From assembly GCA_019415505.1 (NCBI GenBank), contig DXZC01000044.1:1-16286 (forward strand): a DNA stretch of 16,286 nt. Reading direction: 5' to 3'. The notes under the pieces are model-generated. The model was not told the origin of the DNA and did no database searches. It saw only the letters and a list, made by a program, of their open reading frames with translations. This DNA is from Peptococcaceae bacterium (GTDB taxonomy: Bacteria > Bacillota > Dehalobacteriia > UBA7702). The position numbers and the translations under genes were made by a program. Below are positions 1 through 8,832 of the stretch, one piece after another; positions within the stretch are counted from its first letter, which is position 1, and every line of letters begins with the position of its first letter.

Positions 1-86
1 GGGTAAATACCATTACTCTAACGGTACCTAAACCACAGCTTAAAATTGACCTAAAATCCCAGCCGGATATTTTTTTACAGGTTTTT

Positions 87-3000
87 TTAAATTTTCCCAT
101 TTTTAGACACCTCCATATGGAAGTCTATGGGAAATTTTACTATATTATACCGCAAAAATCGTTTTTCCTGGCTTAGGTAAAACACGCGCTCCCCTACTTT
201 AATGTTAAACAGGTGTTCAATGGCTAAATTATATAATTCCATCTGACGGCCATAGTGCGATAAAAAAGCCTCGTCTGTGTTTAGTCCCAACTTTCCTGTC
301 TTATAATCCACCAAAACCCAGGTACCATCCTCCCGACAGTAGAGCAAGTCTATGGCGCCCTGTACAACGGTTTTATCGTCTATATCCATTAATAATGCCT
401 CACGAGCAGGCAACAAGGCAGTGAAAGCCAGTTCACGCTTTACTTTTTGGGCTTTTGTCAATTCCGCGCCATAGGGACTCTGGTAAAAGGCAGCTACCCC
501 GGCTATATCCAGGGAGTCAGCCTCATTTTGCGAGAACACCCCGCTCTCAACGAAGGTAGCTAATTTCTGTCTCAGGGACGCTTCATCCCAGGCTATAGTG
601 TAGTCCAGCAATTCCATAAAGCGATGAAACACAGTGCCCCGTTCTGCTGGCGTTAACTTCTGCATATCACCTAAAAAACGTGGCTTAGCCACTTGCACAA
701 AGGAGTTAAAGCCGGAATCTGAAGGTAGTAATTCCGTAACAGTCACCTTGGCCTTTACGGCCTCCCGGGGCTTTACGGTCAAAGCCTTTTTTAGGCGTTC
801 CAGGGCCTCTAAAGGCAACGAGGTTTTGGCAGAAGTGCCGGCGGCTTTTTCCAAGGGATTGGCAGCAGGCAACAGGGAAACCATTAAGCTACAATCTTTG
901 TAAGGTAAATCCGCGGAACCATTTTTTCTAGCTAAACCGTAACATAGCCACTGCAAAAAGGAGGAGGATTTCAGCATCAAGTCACCTGGGAGCTTCTGGC
1001 CAATATGGTATTTTGCCTTAGCTTGCAGTTCCCCGGCTTTTTTCTGGGATTTTATGGCCGCGGTGAAAATTAGTTTAGATTCAGCCCTGGTCATAGCTAC
1101 ATAGAGAACCCTTAACCTCTCAGCCATATTAGCTTGATTGATAGTATTTTTAATTAGCAACCGCGGTAAAGTTGGGGATACTGTTCGCCTTTTACTATCC
1201 TTATACTTTGGCCCCAAGCCTAATTTATTGTGCAGAAGTAAGGGAGCGGTGGAATCCCGCAGGTTAAAGGTTTTTTCCACAGCAGGACAAAACACCACGG
1301 GGAACTCTAAACCTTTACTCTTATGTATTGACATTATTTTAACGCAATTCTGAAAATCACCGCTGTCATCTACCTCATCAGCGCCGGTTTTAGCCAGGTT
1401 ATTGACGTAGCGCAAAAAGTCAAAGAGACTGCCGCCGTTTTCCTGAAAGCTTTCAGCTTTCCCCATAAACACATCTATGTTGCGGAGACGGTTTTTACCT
1501 CCCGGCAAACCGCTCCAAAAGCTTTGATAATTTAACTCTCTAGTAATTAAGCTCAATAAATCGGCAACAGGATAAATTTTCGACCAGGCGCGCCAGGTAT
1601 TCAACCGCTCATAACAGCTTTTAAACCTCTCATAGAGGGGTGAAGGCTCTTCCGTTGCCAAGTAGTAGCCCAGCCTCGTCCAAAGCCGCCTTTGTCTTTG
1701 CTTTAAAGCTACCTGCATGAGCTCATCCTCATCAAAGCCAAAAAACGGGCTGCGTAATACGGCCCCCAAGTGAATATCCTGGCAAGGATTATCCAAGACC
1801 CTTAAAAGAGATAAAAGCAGCCTCACCTCTTGACATGCTGTAAAATGCCGTTTAGTGGCGCCAGCTACCGGAATAGCCCGCAGGGTTAGCTCATCCTCTA
1901 TAATCGGCGCCGCATCCCGCACTGAGCGCAGGAGAATAGCTATATCGCCATATTCTAAGGGGCGTTGATTGCCGCCGTCGTTCACAGTTGCCCCACTAGC
2001 CAGCATTTCTTCAATGCGTTTAGCAATATAGCGGCTATGATAGCGAATCTCTTCCGGGTCGTCAAATAACTCGTCTAATTCGTTTTCCGCCGGACGGTAG
2101 ATAAAATTCAGTTCCGCCGCCGGCCCTAGGGAAGCGTCGCTAGCAGAATCTTCAGCCCTGCCGGAAATTAACGCCTCGTCTTTACCGTAAGGCAAATCCA
2201 GAACCTGTTCATCTAACCACTGACTAAAAAAGTAGTTTACAGTATTTAAAATATGGCTATTACTGCGGAAATTGCGATTCAAAATAATATTCAAGCCAGA
2301 GCCCTCCTCTTGGGCATACTTGTTGTAGCGGGCTTTAAATATACTATGATCCGCAAAACGAAAGCCGTAAATACTTTGCTTAATATCCCCTACCACAAAT
2401 AAATTGTGGCCGTTGGTCAGTAAGGCCAAGATTTTTTCCTGGAGAGGATTGACGTCCTGATATTCATCAATCAGCACTTCCTTGAAAAAGCTCTGGTACT
2501 CCCAAGCCAAAGTTTGATTTTCCCGCAGCAGTTCATAGGCGTACTGCTCTAAATCACTAAATTCTAAAAAACCTTTACTTAGCTTATAGGACTGGTACTG
2601 TTTATAAAATTCACTGGTTATTTTAATCAAGGTAGCCATATCCTGGGCTGTTTCCTCGATTTCTTGGGCATAGACATGAAAGCTACGCTTGAAAACCGGT
2701 TGAATCTTCTGATTAAAGTAATCTTTTACAGAGTTTCGCCGGTCTTTAATATAATTGGCAATTTCTTCATCGTCATCCTTGGTCTTGCGCTTCAGAGTAC
2801 CAAAGAAACTGCCGTTTAAGGCGGACCATTGCCACCTCTCAGCCAACAACTCCCTAAAAGCGGCAATGTCATTTTTTAAAGTGAGAATATATCCAGAGGG
2901 GCCGTTTAAAGCCACAGCCTCGTCCCTTAGGTCTTCCAGGGTCTGCAAAATCAAAGTTACTTCCCTCTTAGCCCACGCCATAGTATGGTCGAACCAGAAA

Positions 3001-3617
3001 TCAGTATCCTCATAATTATTTAAAGCTGTAAGCAGCCATTCATAAAAATCACCCTGAGCGCAACCAAACTCCCGCAAGTGGAGAATTTCATCTTTTAGAC
3101 CGTCGTCCCCCAAGCGGTTACCGTATAAACGCAGTAAAGAATAAAACCTTTCCCGTTCCTCAGCCTCACCCTGGGTATAACAATTCTCCAGGAATTCGTC
3201 TAACAAATCATGAAGATGAACCAGGGCTAAGCTCGGCTCTAAAACGCGGAACTCAGGAGCAAGACCGGGTATAGCATTATAATGGCGTTTTAAAAGCCGC
3301 AGGCAAAAGGAATGCAGAGTTGTAATAGAAGCATCGCCTAAAAGAATAATTTGCCTTTGCCAATGCTCCCTTTCGTCCTCCGTAACCGCAGTAGATAACT
3401 CAGTGAATATTTTTTGCCTAATCCGCTTGAGCATTTCGCCAGCCGCAGCCTTGGTATAGGTTAGAACCAGCAGCCTGTCAATATCTTCGCCGTCCCTCAG
3501 CCTGTCGATAATCCGTTCGGTCAGCACCCCGGTTTTACCAGAGCCCGCCCCGGCGGAAACCAAGACATTAACGCCCCTGGCGTCAATAGCCATTTGCTGT
3601 TCTGCCGTAAAATTCAC
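87..3617 (-). CDS. addA: ATP-dependent helicase/nuclease subunit AddA
   Basis: This is the helicase-nuclease subunit of the AddAB complex, which resects double-strand DNA ends for RecA-mediated repair; it acts on cytoplasmic DNA. The 1176-residue product is close to the usual AddA length. Visible superfamily 1 helicase motifs are Walker A SAGAGSGKT (residues 21-29), motif II DEYQD (from D384), motif III GDIKQSIYGFR, motif V SIHKSKGLEFPVVF and motif VI LYVAMTRAE. A C-terminal RecB-type nuclease domain shows GAIDLLY and VDYKTG (D1104, K1106), so both activities appear intact. The start is GTG at 3617-3615; its GTGA overlaps the addB stop by four bases, which indicates translational coupling. 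A purine-rich GGGGGTGAGGG stretch just upstream, inside addB, can serve as the ribosome binding site. Identity is very secure. Confidence 0.97.
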   Translation of the reverse strand: MNFTAEQQMAIDARGVNVLVSAGAGSGKTGVLTERIIDRLRDGEDIDRLLVLTYTKAAAGEMLKRIRQKIFTELSTAVTEDEREHWQRQIILLGDASITTLHSFCLRLLKRHYNAIPGLAPEFRVLEPSLALVHLHDLLDEFLENCYTQGEAEERERFYSLLRLYGNRLGDDGLKDEILHLREFGCAQGDFYEWLLTALNNYEDTDFWFDHTMAWAKREVTLILQTLEDLRDEAVALNGPSGYILTLKNDIAAFRELLAERWQWSALNGSFFGTLKRKTKDDDEEIANYIKDRRNSVKDYFNQKIQPVFKRSFHVYAQEIEETAQDMATLIKITSEFYKQYQSYKLSKGFLEFSDLEQYAYELLRENQTLAWEYQSFFKEVLIDEYQDVNPLQEKILALLTNGHNLFVVGDIKQSIYGFRFADHSIFKARYNKYAQEEGSGLNIILNRNFRSNSHILNTVNYFFSQWLDEQVLDLPYGKDEALISGRAEDSASDASLGPAAELNFIYRPAENELDELFDDPEEIRYHSRYIAKRIEEMLASGATVNDGGNQRPLEYGDIAILLRSVRDAAPIIEDELTLRAIPVAGATKRHFTACQEVRLLLSLLRVLDNPCQDIHLGAVLRSPFFGFDEDELMQVALKQRQRRLWTRLGYYLATEEPSPLYERFKSCYERLNTWRAWSKIYPVADLLSLITRELNYQSFWSGLPGGKNRLRNIDVFMGKAESFQENGGSLFDFLRYVNNLAKTGADEVDDSGDFQNCVKIMSIHKSKGLEFPVVFCPAVEKTFNLRDSTAPLLLHNKLGLGPKYKDSKRRTVSPTLPRLLIKNTINQANMAERLRVLYVAMTRAESKLIFTAAIKSQKKAGELQAKAKYHIGQKLPGDLMLKSSSFLQWLCYGLARKNGSADLPYKDCSLMVSLLPAANPLEKAAGTSAKTSLPLEALERLKKALTVKPREAVKAKVTVTELLPSDSGFNSFVQVAKPRFLGDMQKLTPAERGTVFHRFMELLDYTIAWDEASLRQKLATFVESGVFSQNEADSLDIAGVAAFYQSPYGAELTKAQKVKRELAFTALLPAREALLMDIDDKTVVQGAIDLLYCREDGTWVLVDYKTGKLGLNTDEAFLSHYGRQMELYNLAIEHLFNIKVGERVFYLSQEKRFLRYNIVKFPIDFHMEVSKNGKI

Positions 3618-6600
3618 TGTCCCTCACCCCCTTTAACAGCAGCCTTAATCTTAGCCACCGCTTCTTCCTCCTTTATAGGATAGAGGGAAACCGGTTTACC
3701 CTGGAGTTTTTCCTCATAACCGCAAACCGTGCTGTAGGAACATTGCTTACAACCCAGCGAACCATCTCTATAGTAGGGCCGTATTTCGTTGACGCCGTTA
3801 AAAATATCAGCCCCCACTTTTTTAATCATCACAGCTAAATAATTCATCAAGGTATCGTGTTCCTCTTTAGTCAGACGCTTTTGGGGCGCGTCTGGGGGAT
3901 AAAAATGTTTGACCTCTTCATCGCCAATAATATAGCCAGACATCTGAGATTTTTTCTCCAATTCCGCGGTTAACTTTTCCTCGCTAATATCTGTGTCAAC
4001 ATTAATATACAGGTCCTTGGTGGAAAGATAGAAGATACCGCCAGGTTCCAAGAGACCAGTAACATTTTTTAGGCCGTTATTTTCCACAATCAACAAATAG
4101 ATCAACAGTTGTAATTTTAAACCATAATAGATATCATCCATTTTGAGCTTTTTATCGCCGGTTTTATAATCAATTATGCGCACATAATTCTTACCGTCCC
4201 CTGGGGCTAAGTCCACTCTATCAATTTGGCCGGTGAAGATAATCTTCTTATCGCTGTCCGCCAAAGTATAAGCCTGGGCCACAAATTCTTCCTCCGGTCC
4301 AAAGGAGGCTTCACAGCGCACCGGAAAGAATTTATCGCCTTTTTCTATTTGCTGGGCCATTAATTGGACAGCAAATAATAAGTTTTCTTTAATGAGATTA
4401 GCCACAAAGTCCTTTTTTTCAGGAGAAAAGAGACTATGCTCGCCAAATTCCACCATCATTTCCTCGATAATCTGAGAAATTAGCCTCGGTCCCTCCCGGT
4501 CTAACTCAGACCAGGGTATAGCGTTTGCCTGCATCTTTTCCACCAATAAGCGCAAAGCTTCGTGATAAAAGGTACCTAAATTGGGAGCGTCAAACCGCAG
4601 TTCCCGCCGTTCCCTAAGTTTAAGGCCATACTTGGCATAGTAAGAAAAGGGACAGCGGCGGTAAACATCCAGAGAGCTGACATTCATATAGAGATTATGC
4701 CGTAAATATTTCTCCATTGTAGAGGGGGACAAAGGCTTTGCGGAACCGGTATAGTCTAGGGAGCGCAAGGCAAATTCTGTGGCCAGAGCAGTATTAGGAT
4801 TTTCCTGTAAATATGCCGCCGCCTGCCGCCAACCTTCATCATCTGGCGAATCGCGCAACAGCCACGGCAGTGATGACAATACTTTCTGGGGCGACCAAAA
4901 AACGTCGCTTTCCCCTCCCCGTCCGGCCCCGGGTATGATTAGTTTATCTGGGATAGCGGGGAAAAGACTTTTTACTGTATGTATCAGAACCGAGGGCAGG
5001 AACGAGCCGCCGGCCGGATCCTCACTTGTACCTTCCGTATAGGACAAATATATCTTTTCGGTGGCCTGGCTGACGCCCTGATAAATTAAGAGGTTTTCAT
5101 TATCGTAATAAAAGGCCTTATTGCGCAGCCAAAAGTTACTATCACGCCCTAATATTTCCCTATCGTGGCTATTAAAAAACCCCTCTAAAGATGTATAATT
5201 GGGGAAACTCCCCTCATTCACCCCAGCTAAAAAAACAATCTTGGTAGAGGCTGGTCGGCTTTGGCCTAAAATATTTATTTCCACCGAATCCGTACTTTGC
5301 GGAATAGTGCGGAGCTTTTGTAACTTACAGCCTAACTGGAAAACTTCGGAAAACTCTCCCAAAGTAAATTTATTTTCCGCAAAAGCCAGAACTATTTGAT
5401 CCAATAACTCTCCCAGTCTGGTTAAAGAAGCGGCCAGTTCGGTACCTTTTAAAAAGCGCCCTGCCCTTTCCTCATTAGCGCCCCAATTTTCCAGAGTGGC
5501 GTTAACGCCGCTTTGCTCTAGAAAATCCCAAATTATTACAGCGTAATCCCGGGCAGTAACGGCTTTTTTTAAGGCGTCGGTAAAGGGTAGGAGAAAGTCC
5601 CGTATTTCAGAGCGTATTCTGTTAGCCGCCTCTATATCCTCACCATCCTTTTCATGGCAGTATACCAGCGGTTCCTCACCATAAAAGCGTTTTCCCTTGA
5701 TACCGTGGGCTAGACAATAATTTTCAAATTCATCGCAGTCACCGGCTGTCACGGGGAAAAGTCCTGATTTCAGCAAAGCAAAAACTGAAGAATAGGACCA
5801 CCTTTCCGCCGCCACCCGCAAAAGGGCGGAGGCGTAGAAGAAAATGGGGTCATTTTGCAGGGAAACAGGATCATCTAAATAATAGTCCACGCCGTAAAGG
5901 GCAAACTGCTCTTTAATATGTGGTAAATAAGGTACTATATCTCGGAAATTCACACAAATATCGGAATTACTGTAGCCCTGTTCTTTGAGGCGGCATATTT
6001 CCCGGGCAATACCCTCTATCTCCCCAGCAGGTTCCGAACCGTGAAAAAGGGTCACTTCATTGTTGTTTTTGCCGCTAAATGGTTTGCCTCCGCCCAAACA
6101 ATGCTTGGCTAAATACGTTAAGGGAGTATTTTCCCGTTCAGTCTCTAGGGCTATCCTTGTCACTTGCCGCCGTTCTGCCTGGGCCATTTTGGTAATACCC
6201 TCTATAGCCTGGGCAACCTTGCGGAATTTAATATCCCCCGGACAATAAGTAAAAGCAAAGCACAAATCAAGATCTAAACGCAAGAAGCTCTGTATTATGC
6301 TGTATTCCACGGTGGTAAAGTCGGAGAAATCGTCAAAAAACAAAAGGGAGTCCTGGAGAATATTGCCTTTTTCTAAGGTAGTTAGAAAAAATTTCAGCAG
6401 TAAATTGCCGTCAAACACTCCTTGGCTGTTGCCTTGGGACTCTATTTCAGACAATAGCAAAGCTAAATCTAAAAGCTTTTTTGGTAAATCCCCCGCCACG
6501 CCATCTTCTCTAATACTTGCCGCCTTTTCTCGGAGAGATTCCGCAGTTAGAGAGTTTAATAAAGCCTCCTCCACGGCGGACAAGGCTGCATCTACTAAGC

Positions 6601-6928
6601 CGGGAGAAATATCCTTCACCTGAAAGGATTGAAACTCGTCCTTATGGCTATTTAGCGCCTGGAAAAGGGTTAACTGTTGCCCTAAGGGAGAGAGTAAAGG
6701 AGTAGGCACAAACTTTTCCGCCAAACGGCGAAAGGAAGTTATTTCCAAATCCCACACACTACGTCCCCGGCGGTATTTTTCCAGATTTTTTTCGTGGTAA
6801 AAGGTAGATTGCTCCGGCAGAATTAAATACACTTTTTTAGTGCCCTGGGCCAAAGCCGCAAAAATATCCTCGTACAATTTTTCAGTTTTGCCACTGCGTC
6901 TACTGCCGGTAATAAATTTACAGGTCAT
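3614..6928 (-). CDS. addB: ATP-dependent nuclease subunit AddB
   Basis: This is the partner subunit of AddA. In the known family it has a degenerate helicase fold, takes part in Chi recognition and carries a second nuclease domain stapled by a 4Fe-4S cluster. The 1104-residue product shows an N-terminal P-loop GSRRSGKT (residues 8-15), the family block LILPEQSTFY, the nuclease motif IDYKTG preceded by GQIDRVD, and the four expected cluster cysteines: C759 (in RRCPFSYYA) and C1060, C1063 and C1069 near the C terminus. I chose ATG at 6928 because AAAGGAG lies five bases upstream of it (6934-6940). An in-frame TTG at 6946 would bury that site in the coding region and lacks its own. It is the first gene of the addBA operon, and its 3' end overlaps addA. 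Confidence 0.96.
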   Translation of the reverse strand: MTCKFITGSRRSGKTEKLYEDIFAALAQGTKKVYLILPEQSTFYHEKNLEKYRRGRSVWDLEITSFRRLAEKFVPTPLLSPLGQQLTLFQALNSHKDEFQSFQVKDISPGLVDAALSAVEEALLNSLTAESLREKAASIREDGVAGDLPKKLLDLALLLSEIESQGNSQGVFDGNLLLKFFLTTLEKGNILQDSLLFFDDFSDFTTVEYSIIQSFLRLDLDLCFAFTYCPGDIKFRKVAQAIEGITKMAQAERRQVTRIALETERENTPLTYLAKHCLGGGKPFSGKNNNEVTLFHGSEPAGEIEGIAREICRLKEQGYSNSDICVNFRDIVPYLPHIKEQFALYGVDYYLDDPVSLQNDPIFFYASALLRVAAERWSYSSVFALLKSGLFPVTAGDCDEFENYCLAHGIKGKRFYGEEPLVYCHEKDGEDIEAANRIRSEIRDFLLPFTDALKKAVTARDYAVIIWDFLEQSGVNATLENWGANEERAGRFLKGTELAASLTRLGELLDQIVLAFAENKFTLGEFSEVFQLGCKLQKLRTIPQSTDSVEINILGQSRPASTKIVFLAGVNEGSFPNYTSLEGFFNSHDREILGRDSNFWLRNKAFYYDNENLLIYQGVSQATEKIYLSYTEGTSEDPAGGSFLPSVLIHTVKSLFPAIPDKLIIPGAGRGGESDVFWSPQKVLSSLPWLLRDSPDDEGWRQAAAYLQENPNTALATEFALRSLDYTGSAKPLSPSTMEKYLRHNLYMNVSSLDVYRRCPFSYYAKYGLKLRERRELRFDAPNLGTFYHEALRLLVEKMQANAIPWSELDREGPRLISQIIEEMMVEFGEHSLFSPEKKDFVANLIKENLLFAVQLMAQQIEKGDKFFPVRCEASFGPEEEFVAQAYTLADSDKKIIFTGQIDRVDLAPGDGKNYVRIIDYKTGDKKLKMDDIYYGLKLQLLIYLLIVENNGLKNVTGLLEPGGIFYLSTKDLYINVDTDISEEKLTAELEKKSQMSGYIIGDEEVKHFYPPDAPQKRLTKEEHDTLMNYLAVMIKKVGADIFNGVNEIRPYYRDGSLGCKQCSYSTVCGYEEKLQGKPVSLYPIKEEEAVAKIKAAVKGGEGQ

Positions 6929-7013
6929 ATAATCTCCTTTGCCCAATAATGCATATAGATTATAAATATTTCGGAAAAACTTTTGGATATCCTTGTTTTT
7001 ATCACTATTTCAT

Positions 7014-7042
7014 TTGTAAAATTGCGGGTTTTCGTTTATAAT
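7014..7042 (+). promoter_or_regulatory. Predicted sigma-A promoter of the DacF-like gene
   Basis: TTGTAA (7014-7019) and TATAAT (7037-7042) are separated by 17 bases, which is a good housekeeping promoter. Transcription would start about 30 bases before the gene. The 149-base divergent spacer 6929-7077 also has to hold the addBA promoter; a TATAAT-like element reads on the minus strand at 6964-6959, but I see no convincing -35 for it. Confidence 0.6.
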
Positions 7043-7077
7043 TTCATAGTAGTATTGAATATAAAAAAACAAGGAAT

Positions 7078-8634
7078 ATGAATGTGATGAAAAGATTAAA
7101 ATTGCTCCTTTTAGCCTTGGTATTACTTATGTGCCTACCCCTGCCGGTACAAGCTGGCGTAAATATAAAAAGCGAGTGCGCCGTTCTTATGGATATGGAC
7201 ACCGGACAGATCCTCTATGAAAAGAAGGGTCGGCAAGTAAATATTATGGGTAACATGACCAAGCTGGTAAATGTTTCCACTGCCTTGCACCACGGAGATC
7301 TGGGAGATTTGCTTACCATAAATAATAATTGCCTGGCGGAAACTACCAGAGACAGCTTAGCGGGGAACCTGGGCCTCGTCCCCGGTCAAATGATAACTTT
7401 AGAGGATGCGCTTTACGCTGAAATATTAGCCAACGCCAATGACGCCGCCAGAGTGGTGGCGGGCAATTTGGGTAATGAAGATGATAAAAGCATCGGCACG
7501 GCTGATGACGTTAAGGTGTACCTGGGCATGATGAAAGATGAGGCTAAATACCTTAACGCAGCTTCTGCGTCTATGGCCAGTGTGATGGGTATGTGGTCCC
7601 CGGACCAAATATGCAGCGCCGTGGATTTAGCTAATATTATGCGCCTGGGCTTTGCCGATAGCGATTTTCGCCGTATCCTGACAACTAAAAGATACGATTT
7701 TTCCACTTATAGGTCCGTAGCCACCCCAGTAAAATCTGAGGTAGAAGATAATAAAAGTAATGATAATCAAGAGCAAGCTGACTCCAAAGATACTAAAGCC
7801 AATACGAATAAATCTGAAGAAAAAACAGACTACACTACCACCCTCAATAAAAGCGCCGACTTTTCTCTGGAAAGCAGCCACGCGATAGTTAAGGGGGACA
7901 GAAGCTATCGCGGTGTAAAAGGCGGTTTTGTGGTACCGACAGAAAATAACGGCTACCATAGCGTTACTTATGCTAAAAGAACTGTAGCCGGTGAAGGCGA
8001 CGAGGGCGTACCCCGTAAATTTGTTGTAGCAATTATGAACAGTCCAGACGCTGATGCAATGTACGATGATATAGCCGCCCTACTGGACTATGGTTTTGAC
8101 GAGTGGCACAATTTTACTTTAGCGGCAAATAAATTAGACGATTTTTTACCTGACGATTTAAGCGATAAAAAAATTGTTTTTTCTTCTGATTTAAATTGTC
8201 TCCTGCCGAAAAATATGGGTAAGGGCGACCTCAAAGCTAATACGGCAGTTATGGAAAATAATTATTGCGGCGGCTCCCTAACCTTTACGGCTGACGGAGT
8301 TTCCCAACCCATTGCCACTGTAGCATTTTATGAGGATGATAACATTGTGGTATTGAGCGCCGGAGCCAAAATTGCCGTCTATATTTTGTGCGCCCTTTTA
8401 GTTTTGGGTACCATATTCCTATTATTGCGCTTCGTAATATTGCCATATTATAATAAAGTCAAAGCAGCCCGAAAAAAGGCTAAATCAACTGCTCATAAAA
8501 GTAACCGGCCCAGGCATCGGCGGCGCAGTAGCAACAATACGCCACAAAAAACCGCCGTTGAACAGGAATACTTTGCCTCAGCAACACCGCCAAAGCGGCG
8601 GAAAAACAGAAAAAAATACGATAAACGCCGCTAA
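7078..8634 (+). CDS. Secreted DacF-like (peptidase S11) protein, probable pseudoenzyme
   Basis: The 518-residue product resembles D-alanyl-D-alanine carboxypeptidases (low-molecular-weight PBPs). It has a signal peptide (about residues 4-26, ending VQAG), the block VLMDMDTGQILYEK, and PGQMITLEDALYAEILANAND. The catalytic motifs are all changed: SxxK is N59-M-T-K62, SxN is N119-A-N121, and KTG is K281-G-G. Without the nucleophilic serine, ordinary DD-carboxypeptidase chemistry is not expected. A charged low-complexity insert (about 219-251) separates the second and third motifs. A transmembrane segment lies at about 430-454, followed by a Lys/Arg-rich tail (459-518) that should be cytoplasmic. 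Starts at ATG 7078, GTG 7084 or ATG 7087 are all possible: AAGGA at 7071-7075 is too close for 7078 and better spaced for the other two. It may bind peptidoglycan or regulate; that is inference. Confidence 0.85.
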   Translation: MNVMKRLKLLLLALVLLMCLPLPVQAGVNIKSECAVLMDMDTGQILYEKKGRQVNIMGNMTKLVNVSTALHHGDLGDLLTINNNCLAETTRDSLAGNLGLVPGQMITLEDALYAEILANANDAARVVAGNLGNEDDKSIGTADDVKVYLGMMKDEAKYLNAASASMASVMGMWSPDQICSAVDLANIMRLGFADSDFRRILTTKRYDFSTYRSVATPVKSEVEDNKSNDNQEQADSKDTKANTNKSEEKTDYTTTLNKSADFSLESSHAIVKGDRSYRGVKGGFVVPTENNGYHSVTYAKRTVAGEGDEGVPRKFVVAIMNSPDADAMYDDIAALLDYGFDEWHNFTLAANKLDDFLPDDLSDKKIVFSSDLNCLLPKNMGKGDLKANTAVMENNYCGGSLTFTADGVSQPIATVAFYEDDNIVVLSAGAKIAVYILCALLVLGTIFLLLRFVILPYYNKVKAARKKAKSTAHKSNRPRHRRRSSNNTPQKTAVEQEYFASATPPKRRKNRKKYDKRR

Positions 8635-8684
8635 AGGAGTTAAGGTACAAAGCCTAGCAAAGTCATAAATTTTTCCCTAATTTT

Positions 8685-8752
8685 AGGTATTATTTAAGGC
8701 CAATTATGTGAACAATGTGCCGGTTAACCATAATTAAAAAAAATTAATACCT
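8685..8752. repeat. Inverted repeat AGGTATTA / TAATACCT
   Basis: AGGTATTA at 8685-8692 is the exact reverse complement of TAATACCT at 8745-8752. It lies in the spacer between the DacF-like gene and the response regulator. It could fold in RNA or mark regulator half-sites; in an AT-rich spacer, chance is possible. Confidence 0.4.
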
Positions 8753-8787
8753 TATTAACACTTCAGACGTACATAATTCGTTCACAT
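8706..8787. repeat. Inverted repeat ATGTGAAC / GTTCACAT
   Basis: ATGTGAAC at 8706-8713 is exactly repeated in inverted form as GTTCACAT at 8780-8787. The two arms lie 66 bases apart, upstream of the two-component operon. The palindrome GGTTAACC (8722-8729) lies between them. The arms could be operator half-sites, for example for the adjacent response regulator; no binding factor is identified from sequence. Confidence 0.4.
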
Positions 8788-8802
8788 TATTAAGTAATAA
8801 TG
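8785..8802. promoter_or_regulatory. Perfect palindrome upstream of the response regulator
   Basis: CATTATTA, a two-base AG spacer, and TAATAATG form a perfect 8-bp inverted repeat. It ends 30 bases before the response regulator start and 18 bases before its ribosome binding site. The position suits an operator or a short 5'-leader hairpin. I found no convincing promoter pair here; TTCAGA (8762) with CATTAT (8785) at 17-base spacing is the best weak candidate. Confidence 0.4.
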
Positions 8803-8832
8803 TAGCAAATGCTGTGATTTGGAGGAATTTTT

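Noticed and set aside
1..86. Possible start of another minus-strand gene (ATG at 13-11) downstream of addA
   Set aside because: Only four codons are inside the window and the ribosome binding site is weak; nothing can be assigned.
634..903. Open frames on the strand opposite addA and addB (for example 634-903, 1138-1353, 2755-3015, 4779-5042, 6297-6623)
   Set aside because: They lie wholly inside secure AddA/AddB coding sequence, lack ribosome binding sites, and their translations show no recognisable domain.
6929..6946. Upstream TTG start for addB at 6946
   Set aside because: It would place the good AAAGGAG ribosome binding site inside the coding region; ATG 6928 begins exactly at the conserved MTCKFITGSRRSGKT terminus.
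7413..7959. Minus-strand open frames inside the DacF-like gene
   Set aside because: The plus-strand gene has a signal peptide and family motifs across the same region; the reverse frames have no such support.
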